NCBI RefSeq assembly: GCF_018691265.1
Contig: NW_024881327.1
Span: 25,475,936-25,539,935, forward strand
Reading direction: 5' to 3'
DNA length: 64,000 bases
DNA from: Tyto alba
Taxonomy: Eukaryota > Chordata > Aves > Strigiformes > Tytonidae
Program-made: the position numbers and the translations under genes
Notes under the pieces: model-generated
What the model was told of the DNA's origin: nothing
The model's database searches: none
What the model saw: the letters and a program-made list of their open reading frames with translations, nothing else
In this document: positions 1-12,400 of the stretch, piece by piece
Layout of the letters: every line of letters starts with the position of its first letter
Numbering within the stretch: the first letter of the stretch is position 1

Positions 1-280
1 CATCCCAGACAGGTTAACACAAGCTCCATTGTACTTTAACATGTACGTATATCTGCTGTGTTTGTGGTGTTTTTCATTAAATGGTTCACAGTGTCAGAAT
101 TAAGACAGATCAAAGTGATTTTGTTTTCTTGCAAAATACTCATGTGTATTCCAGCAGGTGGCTTTGTTGAGTCAGTAATGTTCTTCTGAACTGTGGAATT
201 GTTTTGCATTACAATAGTAAGCTTTGTGACAATTGTAAGTCTTGCATTAGTTTAAAGCTTATTAAATCTTTTTCTTTCAG
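1..280 (+). other. CLOCK: CLOCK intron, 3' part
   Basis: AT-rich intron sequence leading to the acceptor at 271-280. The exon before it, expected to code the first half of PAS-A, is not in the window. No repeat or RNA gene is seen here. Confidence 0.85.
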
Positions 281-401
281 TCTGATCTTGTGGATCAGAG
301 TGTATTTAATTTTATCCCAGAGGGGGAACATTCAGAAATTTATAAAATATTGTCTTCTCATCTGCTGGAAAGTGATTCATTGACACCAGAATACTTAAAA
401 T
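281..401 (+). CDS. CLOCK: CLOCK exon: end of PAS-A
   Basis: Acceptor tttctttcag at 271-280, donor gtaagt at 402-407. It encodes [20 protein letters not shown] and on to TPEYLK, the C-terminal half of PAS-A. It ends one base into a Ser codon. A retroviral LTR begins about ten bases into the following intron. Confidence 0.96.
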
Positions 402-3400
402 GTAAGTAGTTATTGCGGGTTAACTCCAGTAGGCAGTTCAGCCCCACACAGCTGCTTGCTCACTCCCTCCCCAAAGTGGAATGGGGAAAGAATCAGAAGG
501 GTAAAAGTGAGAAAACTGGTGGGTTGAGATAAAGATAGTTTAATAGGTAAAGCAAAATGAAATAAGGCATTAGGAAAGCAGGGCTCCAGCACATATAATG
601 GTTACTTGGGAAGACAAGTGCCATAAGCACAGTTGTCTCCCCCTTCTTCCTCCTTTCCCCAACTTTTATTGCTGAGCACAATGTCATATGGTATGAGATA
701 TCCCTTAGGTCCAAAGTACCAGCAGTGTCCCCTCCCAGCTTCTAAAGCACCCCCAGCCTACGCACTGGTGGGGTGGTATGAGAAACAGAAAAGGCTTTTG
801 CACTGTGTAAGCAGTGCTCAGCAATAGCTAAAACATCCTGGTGTTATCAGTGCTGGTGTAGTCATAAATCCAAAACACAGCACCATATGAGCTACTGTGA
901 AGAAAAATTAACTCTATCTCAGATGAAACCAGTATGGTAGTTGTGTTAAAAATAATCTGCTTTTTATTGCATGTGATCAGTTCTTTTCTTCCAGTGTTAT
1001 TTAAGCCAAAAACATATGGCTGAGCCTTGAAGAACAGTAGCACTTTTTGTGTTGTTTTTTTTTTTTCTCTGTAAAATTTTCAGCATTGCATTGCATTTCA
1101 CTTTCACTTTCCCATGTATAAGAAATGTTTGTGTTGTAGTGGTTGACAAGAATAAAAACGTAGCAGCCTAATGGGTTTTGGAAGTGCATGCTTTAGTAAA
1201 CTTGAGTTTAGGACAGCTGCTTCTTTAAAATAGCTCTTTTTCAGGGGATTTCTGTATCATTATCATTCAGACCCTTCGTGCCGAAATTGTAAAGGAGTTC
1301 TCCTTTTCTTTAGGTTAGTTAATATCACGCTGGTTAAAAGCAGAGGCTCTAGCCATTTGTAATCACAACACTTAAGACTATCTCAATAAGAATGCAGCTT
1401 AATTATTCCTGCTTTCCATTTCATGTTGCCTGTGTGCTTCATCAAGCATGTAGCCTATTAATTTGTTTATTCTTTTCTCAGCAAAAAATCAACTAGAATT
1501 CTGTTGCCATATGCTGCGAGGAACAATAGATCCAAAAGAGCAACCTACATACGAATATGTAAAATTTATAGGAAATTTCAAGTGTTTGAATAATGGTAAG
1601 TAATTTCAGCAATGTTAGAGTGGAATACTTAGGCAGCTTCACAACTAAACAGGTTTGGGACCATTATGCAAAAGTTAATGATGAACTAAAACCAGTCTTT
1701 CAGAAGAATAGCTCGAAGCAGAGTTATATCACTTCTATATTGTTTAAACAAAAAAGAGGAAAAATTTCCTATTGAGTTTTACAGGTCTGTGCATTTGAAT
1801 GCAAATGTAGTAACCACGCTTAATGTTTTCAATTAAAGAAAACTAGTATCTTGTAAAACATTTTTTAAAAGAATGTAAGAGAAATTTAAGCAAATGCTTC
1901 AAAATAAAGAGCCTGAATTTAGTTAAGCATAATCTGTACTTAGTAAGGTGACTAAGTAATTTGAAGATCAGTGGTACTGAGTACCTGCAGTTCTCGTTAT
2001 GCACTGAACTGGGATGTAAAAAGTAGGTTTCCCCCTCATTTCAATTCCATGCTTTCACTGACAGGAGTTACCACTCAGATGAGTGGATGGGCATGTACAG
2101 TTTTCCGCACTGAGTTCCTTCTCCCTTCCATTGAAGGTATTTTTATTAGTTATATACTAATATTATTCCTCTGTACTACATCTCTAATCTGTTTGGCCAG
2201 CCTGTGCTGACTATTTACTTGGAAGGTATGTTTATTTGGTCAGCAAGACAAATGGGTTGTGCATTGTGATCAGTAGTAGATCTTCATAAAGATCATCCCC
2301 AAAAATATTATCAGAAACAGTGTCTTGTAAATAAACCTATGCATTTTTATGTGATACCAGTATTTTTCTCACAAAAGGGGGAGAGGTTGAGTCTCAGTGC
2401 CAAATGCAGGTTTGTAATATTATAGCAGAGATAAGAAACAGTCCTGGAAAGGCCAAATATGGTGCTAGTCTTGGAAAGAGGAGGAGATGGGAAACTGCAG
2501 ACCTATCGGCTGCAATTCAATATTGGGAAATATTCCAGAACAAATAATTAAACTGTATGTAAGCTTCAGGAGGCTAGCAAGGAATTGAATAGCAATCATT
2601 ATGGATTTTTCAGGTAGAAATAGCATCAAATCAATTCAGTTTCCTCTGCCAAAGAGTAACACGCTGTGTGGATAAGAGGACAGAGCATAAATAAATGATG
2701 GACTCTTTTAATATGCTTTTGACAGTTATCATATTCTGGTCTTGCAAACATATAAGGGAAGCACCTGTTAACTGAAATTGCTACAGAGTAGCTGCAGAAA
2801 CTGGTTGGAAAGGTTACCAATGTTCACTATCAAAATGGAGTTTTAATGGACTTTTGGATTGGATCGGTATTTTCATTAATGTAATGAATAGTGGAACATA
2901 GTTTGCAGTCATGAAATGATGCAGGAAGTCTAAAAACAAGATAAAAATTCAGCCCCAAATTTAAAAAATATATTATTTTTGGGGAAAAAAAAACCCAGAC
3001 AAATGGACTAAGAACAAATATAAGTTACTGCATTTAGGAATAACAAACTATATGAGCAGAGGAAAACGTTGCAGTCAGCTAGATATCAGTCCTTTAGGAA
3101 AAGGAGTTATGGTGGAATGTAAGCTGAATATGATCAAGTCACCATGTCCAATCACCAAATTGTGAAAATACAAAAGCCTTTCTAAAATATATTCTAAATC
3201 ATGTGAGTTAATCCCACTGTACTTCCTAGCACCCATATGTCCTCATCCAGTTTCTGACACTGTTTATCAGGAGTAAGTAAAGTAGTTGGAGTAGAGCAAT
3301 GAAAGCAACCAGAAATTTAAAAATGTAACTTACAAGGCAAGATAAACTGAAGAACAAAGGAGAAGGGACGAAATAAAGAGCAAGGAAATTACCTCTTTTC

Positions 3401-6400
3401 TTTCTGATGGAAAGAGCAAGGAGCTGTAAGCTTAAATTGCATGAAGAAACTTCAGTTGAAGTTCTAATCTAGAGTTGAACTAAAACCAGTTAGACTTGGA
3501 AGAGCCTGACAGCATTTTGGGGTCACCATCATTAGAATTTAGTAAAGATAAACTAAATTGATATTTGTTGAAAATGAAGGATAAGGTTAATCTGTTTCGA
3601 GATCTAGTCCATCCTTTGTCCCCTTATGATTCCATCCATTTCTGTGATTCAGTAAGTGGAATTTATTTGCAGCTTGGTGTCCAGATTCTTTTATGTACAT
3701 AATTGTTGTGCCTTTTATTGTTCTGTTACTCAGTATGTCTCCAGCTTGTGTCATTTGAATGTGATGGAAACCTAGAAAATAAATACTTAGCTCAGAGTTC
3801 AAAAGAAAAAGTTAGCAAAACCTGATACAAACCTGAGAAATTTAAAAGATATTTTTGAAGGTGTACTCCAGTCATTTTTAGTAGCTATGAACAAAAATTA
3901 GAATTATTATTAATTTCTTAAAACTGCTTTGTCAGATAATATCATTTTAACTGTAACAGGTCTTAGTTCTTTGAGAAAGTTACTTGATGGTTGTGTTCCC
4001 ATCACTATTCTACAGCTACTATTCCTGTGCATATGTGTATGTATTATATGTACCATTTTTCTTAATGCATGTTAAGTTATGAGCAAACCACATTAAATAA
4101 ATATTGGGTCATTTTCCAATATGTTTACATTGTAATCTGTGCTGACCTCCTCTCCTCTGTCTTTCCCTCAGTTCCCAACTCGGCGCACAATGGTTTTGAA
4201 GGAACTATTCAGCGATCGCACCGGCCTTCATATGAAGACAAAGTTTGCTTTGTAGCCACAGTTAGATTAGCTACACCTCAGTTTATCAAGGTATGTACAC
4301 ATGAAATTACTTTTGTATCATTTTTAAATGTACCCTGAACAGCAAGACTTCAGAGAGAATGCACACATTTCAGATAATACTGATGGAAGGACCATAAGGA
4401 ATTTTATTATGTGAAACTTGAAAGTGTCTGTGTCTCTTCATATGCAGATAGGATAAATGTTATGCAAAGCATCAAGTTAAGTTGTTACGGTGAATGCCAT
4501 TTCTAAATAGTCATATAAATTAATAATATGGAAGAAATAAATTTAGAAGTCCACAGGAATGTAATTTAGCAAATTTAACGTAAAAAAATGAAGGATAACA
4601 TCAGGATTCCACTTTCACTGGAGAAATTAATAGTTTTAGTTGAAACTTGGATGTGAATTTTATGGTGCTGATGGTCTTGTAGTTTCAGACAGAAGCAAAT
4701 CTGGTGGGGCTTAACAAAAGCTTACATTACTTGCTGGTAACCAAGAGCTGGGTTTGAGGTAATAGAACTCCTGTTTCGTTTCAGTACTGTTATTCAGTAA
4801 CTTAGTTGTTTAAAGAGAACTTTTTGCTTAACTGCCAATGAAGTTTCCAAGTTTAGAATTGGATGTGTATGAAATTTGTAGTTTACTAAGTATAGTTCTG
4901 TTCCTCACCAAAATCAGTCAAAATAAATAGTCAGGATACAGTACAGGATAGTCTGTGATTGTGATTCAGATTATGTTTTATACAAATATATCATTCAATG
5001 TACAGGATAGTCCACCATCTAACATTTGCTCTTGCAATTCAGTTGTAAAGAAATGCCATGAAATGTATATGGCACATGGTTAAGATGCTGTTTGTCATGC
5101 AGAACTCTATGAACATGTAAATATTCTGCCTGTATGTTGAATGCACTGGTGTCTTAAACTGAAGATTGTTGGTGGTAGCCTCTGAAGACGTGGTCTATAT
5201 ACTTGGTACTTTGAAAGCATAGTAGGGAACCTCTAGAGAAATCATGTAAACACCTTCAGTTCTGTCAGGCTGAAGAGGAGTTGAATCTCTCCAGACTTCA
5301 TGTCAGAGAGAGTTTGTTGTTTATTTTTCCTTAAGCCATGGAAATCTTTCATATGACACCTTTCTTCCCATGCAGGTCTAAATAATGTTCTTCCTGTTAT
5401 GCCTACAGGTAGTACAGATGTTAAGCGTGTAATTTTTGCTACATGAAATACTTGGGGAAAGGAAACCAACCCAGCAGTATTTGCAAATATTTTTGTCTTT
5501 TAAATCTGACAGTTTAGAGTGTACTATAGTAAAACTTGTGTTTTCTACTTCTGGAACAGAACATTTGGATGTTGAGGGACATCCATTTATGATCTCTGAG
5601 ATGTCTCGGTCTCCTGAGAGGAAAAGCCTTACAGATTATACTCTGGCCAAGGTTTCATTCCTCTACCTGTATTTCTGAGCCCCTAGTGCCTAAGGAAGCT
5701 TTCATATTACAGAGATTTTAAGATCCTCTTGAGGGTTTCAACAGCTACTGTTCATCTGGGGAATCTTCTTGTGAAGAAGACTAATGTTAGAGTTTTAATC
5801 TGACAATACTTGTTTATACTCTTTTGATACCTTCTGTTGCTATCGAGGCTAGCATTGACTAGGGTCTAGCAAATAACTGTTGTGTCAGGAACTTCACCAT
5901 CCCAGTAACTTTACTAACAGATGAGTGATGCAGCCAGTAACGAGATGTGTATTTTAGTGCTGGATTGCCTTATTTAAGGTAGAACCTGCCTGCTCATCTG
6001 CCACTTTTTATTTCAGATGGTATATGGTTCTGGATTTTTTTTTTTTAACCTAAAAAGTAATTTCTCAAGGATATACAATGCTTTTGCAGAAAGCCATGGT
6101 ATTCACGAGAATAATCACTGAAAGTTTACATTTTTATTTTCTGCATATGACCCCGCCACTTTTGTAACAAAATATGCCACAAGTTTTACTCCCCTCTGTC
6201 ATTTCTTTTACTTTGCTATGAGTGGTGCTTTATTAAGTGCTGTTATCTTAGGAAAGTAGATGAGCTTTGGGCTTTAGGGGTAGTTTCAGTTTTGAAGTCA
6301 GTCTTTCTAGCTGGAGGTCACACCAAGAGTCATAAATTTGTGCCCAGAGTGATTTTGTTCACTACCTCCACCATATAGCTTAGTTCTAGTCATAGTCTTT

Positions 6401-9400
6401 AGATTTTACACTAGTGAAGGTGAGGAAAAAACATTGCCCAGACACGTTCATTTTTTTTTCTTTCACAGAAAGAAAACTTAGAAATATCTGTTTGAAGAAC
6501 TGCAAAATATCCACCTAAACTCTTTGTGTTACAGCCTGCAAGAATGAAAGGGACGGTGGTCCCTTTGTAGGAACAACAGTCTTCTACTGTATTTTTCCAC
6601 AGGACTATTTGAGTTAAGATGTTTGCAGAGCAGCAATGTGCTCATTTGTCCACATCTGCTGTGAATTTTACGTCAGTGCAGCAGTGGCTTCCATACTGTA
6701 GTCTTTAAGGAAACTGTTGTGGTATCTGATCACCAATAGAGACTACTGCATTCCTGGCAATGGGAATACCACTGCAAGCTCCTACAAGTGTGACAAATGT
6801 GTGCAGGTGTCCAAAAAAGAAAGATTTACTGACCTCCGATTATATTGTAATTCTTTGAGGGGTATATTTGTATGTATGCATGTATTCCATCATCCATCTT
6901 TCTTCTTGTAAGGCAGTACTAGAGGAGTTTGCAGAAGAACCGACTGGCTGGGGGTACTTAGCTCCATTACTGTCTCAGCATGAGGCACAGTACTTGGTGG
7001 GGCATCTTTACCTCTCTGAAAGGGGACAATAGAAGTTGACTGACATGCACTGATTGCACATATGTCTGAACAGAATACATTTAAAATTACATACAGAATA
7101 CCTTGAGGATTTGTCGTAATAGTAGAAATACAATCATTCTGTTACTTTTCATGAGTTCTGGAGTGTTATTTGTAGTATGTGTCACTGCCCTCAAGCCAAA
7201 GTGCTTTAAAGTACCCTGCATTCACTAAAAGGAAGAGTCCTATTCCTAAACTCAAAATAATGTGACCATCTTGCTAACATTGGGTTTTACCCATTATAAG
7301 GATATACTGTAATCTGAACGTCTGGTGAGAGTGTTTCATCTCTTCTTTTGCTTGTTACAAGTTAAAAGCGTAACTGCAGGGACTGTTGATTTCTGCTCCT
7401 ACTTCTGTGTTTGTAGATACTGAGTTTGAGTTTAATCTCACACCGAGGTTGTTGCATTTAAATCAACCGAGTGTCATCCTGACACAGCTGAGATTAGATT
7501 CTACCTCAGTACTATGTATCTAAACAAGCAGAACCAATGAATCTGTCTAAAAATAACATTATAACTATTGTGGAGTTATCTACTAACTTTAGGTAAGTCT
7601 GAATTTCGAAAGATCTTATAAATTAGACTAGAGCAGTTTTGAGAGAGATTTTTATTTTTTTTACTTTTTAGGAAATGTGCACTGTTGAAGAACCCAATGA
7701 AGAGTTCACATCTAGACATAGCTTAGAATGGAAGTTCCTATTCTTGGATCACAGGTGCAATTCCTTCTATGTATAGCAGCAATAGTAGCTGAATCCCAGT
7801 GGTGACTGTAATATTTAGAGTTCACTAATCAGCATTAACTACTCATGGCTTGTGTTGGGTTTAATTTTTAATTTTTTCCAGAGCACATACTGTAAACAAG
7901 AAAAATTATGTAATGAAATAATTTTGTTTAGGTTTTCTGTGTGAAAATAAAATGACATTAATTTTTGTATTAATTAGGGCACCTCCGATAATAGGTTATC
8001 TTCCATTTGAAGTTTTGGGAACATCAGGCTATGATTATTATCATGTGGATGATCTAGATAATCTGGCAAAATGTCACGAGCATTGTAAGTATGATTAAGT
8101 TGCTAAAACAAAGAAGTTTGCTTTACAGATGTTCAGTTTAAAGTTTGTTAAATTGTACAACTCCTGTAGTAAAATTTTGTGTTATATGTCAGTGAAGTGT
8201 CTTTACTCCTATTCATTTGACATTATTGTACTGCTGATCTTCATCTGTTTTCTTTTCATACAGAACTACAAAACAAATTTAACCTTATAGTTTAATCTTA
8301 TAATTTAGAGTTTTCATCGTGGTAAATTGGAGTGCACAGCACTATCACTAATATTTCTGCACTTCTTCCAATAGCAATTAAAAGGCTTTGTGATGTTTAA
8401 TAAATGCAAAAAAATGCTTAAACATGTAATAGGATAAGTTTTCTGTTTAGCTATGTTTTTCTTTATAAAGCTGTATTTAATTTTTTTGAGCATAAATTTT
8501 TCACAATATGCAAAAAAAAAGCCACAAAAATGGAAGTTTGCATTCTGCAGTTCTCTGAAAAATGCAGTGTAAATATTTTTTGGTAGAAAGCTACAGTTTT
8601 AAACCTGTTCTTAGTTGTTACCGCAATACTGGATTTAGACATGGTTTTGGACCATATGAAGCTTGTAAATAATGTTTATTATGTAATTGAATTATTTACA
8701 GACTGGAAAGACAATAAACTTTATTCTTCACTTTTACAGTAATGCAATATGGGAAAGGGAAGTCATGTTACTACAGATTCCTTACAAAGGGACAACAATG
8801 GATTTGGCTGCAAACACATTACTATATCACATATCATCAGTGGAACTCCAGGCCAGAGTTTATTGTCTGTACACACACTGTTGTAAGGTAAGATATTTTT
8901 TAAGAATCTGTAGTAGAGAAATCCTAATGATATGGCAGCTATATTGCTGGTCTTTTTGGAGGTGGAGAAACCATAGCAGTTTAAAGAATCATTGGAAAAC
9001 TTTGAGATGCTTTGTAAGCAAGGCAGCTCTAAGAAATTTGTTTTTTGAGGTATGTTTTTTAAATCATCCAAGAATGCAGTAGTCATATTTGGTTTGTTCT
9101 TCTAGTTATGCAGAAGTTAGAGCTGAAAGACGACGAGAACTTGGTATTGAGGAGTCTCTTCCAGAGATAACAGGAGATAAAGTGAGTGTCTTATACAATT
9201 TTATTTTACCTCTTCTTTATTTCATACTTTAAATAATATATAAGCAAATACACAGCAGCAAGAAGTGATTTGTCCTGTTACAGATAGTAATTATTTTGAT
9301 CTCTAAATAATATGACTATTTAAAAGCATCCGAGCAGTCTAGAAAGGGTGTTTGTTTAACAGCATTCTGCCCTGAACACTTACCCTCCTCTTTTCAGTTC

Positions 9401-12400
9401 ACATGCGTGTAGTTATAACCTGGCAACATCCATAAGTCCTTATTAAGATCAGATTCCTGCAGAGTTTGATTTATAAATAAATTGAAAGCACCCATATCTG
9501 AAAAACCAAGGTCAACACACAGAGGTGGCTTAAAGGAAATTCACAAGAGGAAAGCAGGATCTGTTCCATTGTGACTCTGTCCCACTTCTTAGAAATATAC
9601 AAAATTCATTTTGAATTAATGTCCTTGGAAGCTCAGTGAGTCCTAGATAAGCCAGCTTGTGTAGATGCTCTGTCGTGTTTTCCCCTGGCAGTTCAGCAAG
9701 TTTCATCTGACAGTGCTCCTTCTAGTGGAATTAACTCATCCTTTCTCAAAAGAATAAGCAGTTGACTCATTACACTGGTGTTCAGAGTGAATCGAGTTGC
9801 TAGAGGAGGAGGTCAGCTCAGCAGTGAGTCGAGTTATGTAAACTGTAACATTTAAACTATGTCTGCATGGATTTTGGTTTCTAGGCTCATGTGGCTTTGG
9901 TTTGGGTTCTCTTCCAAGGATAAAAGGCACAAATGGAAACTGATCTTACCGATACCAAACAGGCCACTACTTCTGCACAGACACCTCTGTATAAGGGGTT
10001 GATTAGACACAGCATGGTCTTAGAGATATTTGCTAACAGAAATGCACATTATGTGCTGAATCGGATAAAATAATTGTTGTTTGTGTGTGTCTCTTCAGAG
10101 TCAGGACTCTGGGTCTGACAATCACATAAACACAGTGAGTCTCAAAGAAGCACTGGAAAGGTTTGATACCAGTCCCACACCTTCTGCTTCCTCCAGGAGT
10201 TCAAGAAAATCTTCACATACTGCAGTATCAGATCATTCATGTAAGCACCAACTGTTGAAAATATAATCGCCTTCCTAGTGAAGGCTTTCTCTACTTTAAT
10301 TACTTGAATTAAATTCATAACTAGCGGTTAATCATCATTTTATGAAAAGTGTGCAAATGAAAATGTCCTTTTTGATGGTTCTCAGAGATCTGCTGATCAC
10401 TCAGTTTTCAGAGGTTGTACAGTGACTGCTACTTCTAAAAGTACACTAGCAGACCCTAGAACATCCTGTTTCAGTCCAGCAGATTGCATTATTGTTAGTC
10501 AGGGTAAAAAAAGAAGTCCAAGCCTTAAGCTTTTTTTATTCATTAAAAGCTTCCTGTGATTTGATTATTGCATTTCAGAATTGAGATTACTATTAACATA
10601 TCTCTTTCTGTTGTAACTCTGAACATTGTCAGCAACACCAACTAAAATGACAGTGGACACTAGCACTCCTCCAAGGCAAAGCTTATCTGGTCATGAAAAG
10701 ACTGCACAAAGAAGATCATCTCTGAGTAGTCAGGTAACTCTTCAGAGAAAAATTTTGTACTTAACCAGTGTAATTTACCTTTAGAAGGTATTATTAAATC
10801 CATATAACTTTTGTTTCATTTCTTCTGAAGACATATAATTTAAACTGTAACAGTTTCACTTGGAATACGTGACTATTAGAATGGTATCATTAATGTGCAA
10901 CTTTGCTATACGACATTTTAAGGGAATGCAGTAATTAAGCATATAAGTATTTATTTTTGGCATTAGGATTTGCAAGGTTGTATGAATCTCTGCTTTTGCT
11001 CACACATAACTTTTTTCTATGATTCTGCATTTTTAATCTATTTATGTATATAAGCAATTATACACATATATAAAAAAATTGCCAGCGTAATGCTGTGTGT
11101 GTCCCTATAGGGAATTTTTATAAATTTATGACTCTAAGAATATTAGTGAATACTTTCATATAGTTTCTGAAATCTCGGTAACATGAGAAGATGTCATGCT
11201 TCATGTACTTGTTGCTCATGTTCCAGTTGAACTAATACGTTCACTTCAGAAATAGAATGCTTATTAAAATATGTATTTAAAAGAAAAAATTACTTTAAGA
11301 ATAAATCAAATGTTTCAACTTCCAAATTTGCTGAAAAAGTTTTTCCCTTACTACAAATAAGAAAGACTTTTAAAACAGTTGTAAGTTTAATTTCTATTTT
11401 TTCCTGTTTTATACCTACTCCTTTTATGTATTTTTAGCAGTGGAAAAATTATACACATATATCATGTATATAATCAATTGCTCTCATGTTCTTAATTCTC
11501 TAATACTTAAGGTTAGATATTTCAGGAAACATTTACTTTTTTTTATCATGTTCATATGATGCTATTTTGGAATTGACATCTTATGTAAAGAAATATTTCA
11601 TGTCAAGTATGAAGTTCATTCTCTTCCAGTTACAGAACAATTTTTTAAATCCTAGTCTTTAAGCTCCCAGTCTCTTGGACAACCAGTAGCACAGCCAACA
11701 ATGTCTCAGCCTTCAACTTTACAGCTCCAGTCTGGTATGTCCCAGGTATGGATTAAGTTGGTTTATTGTATGCTATTTTTTAAACAGTCTTGATCTGAAT
11801 GTAAGGTTAGTTTCTCTTTCAGAAATTGAGTTATCTGGTGCCAAAGTCACCCTTAACATTACTCTCTTGAAGTGAGCAAATTCTGCAATATGACACTTTT
11901 CCATTTTTTTCCTCCCACTATTTGGGTGAATATTGTTTTCAGCCTTGGCCATTAGAAACATGGATATAAACACAATTTAAGGTAAAATGTTTTAGGACAT
12001 GAATTTAAAAATCCATCAACTATGCTGGTAACTTTCTACACATATGCTTATAACACAATGCAACTTATTTTATGAAGCACTTTTGTGAAATAAGAACAGT
12101 GGTATCAGGTTCAACCGCAGATCTGTGTCCTGTAGATAGATAAATAAATATCAAAAGGTTATATTGACTTGTGGCCCATAGCAGATGCTAGGGAAGAACA
12201 GAAGTGGCAAACTGGTATAATTCTAATTTTTAACCTAAGAGAGAGCTTTAACATCCTCTGTACCATGTAAATTACTAAGGCTTTTTATAGAGTCTTGGTG
12301 ATTTGGATACAATTTCTTTTGCTACAGATTCTTTTCTTTAGTTCACCAATTCTGATGCATCAGTTAACTGTGAGTTCTGTGGCATTTTCATACTAATGAA

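Noticed and set aside
412..937. Complete endogenous retrovirus
   Set aside because: Only one LTR-length segment is present; no internal coding region follows on either side, only intron and exon.
1593..1775. Small plus frame starting at the end of a CLOCK exon
   Set aside because: It begins on the exon/intron border and reads the intron in another frame.
10977..11040. Possible CR1 3' end (ctatgattctgcat)
   Set aside because: A single short word without tandem copies or adjoining CR1 sequence; chance is enough to explain it.
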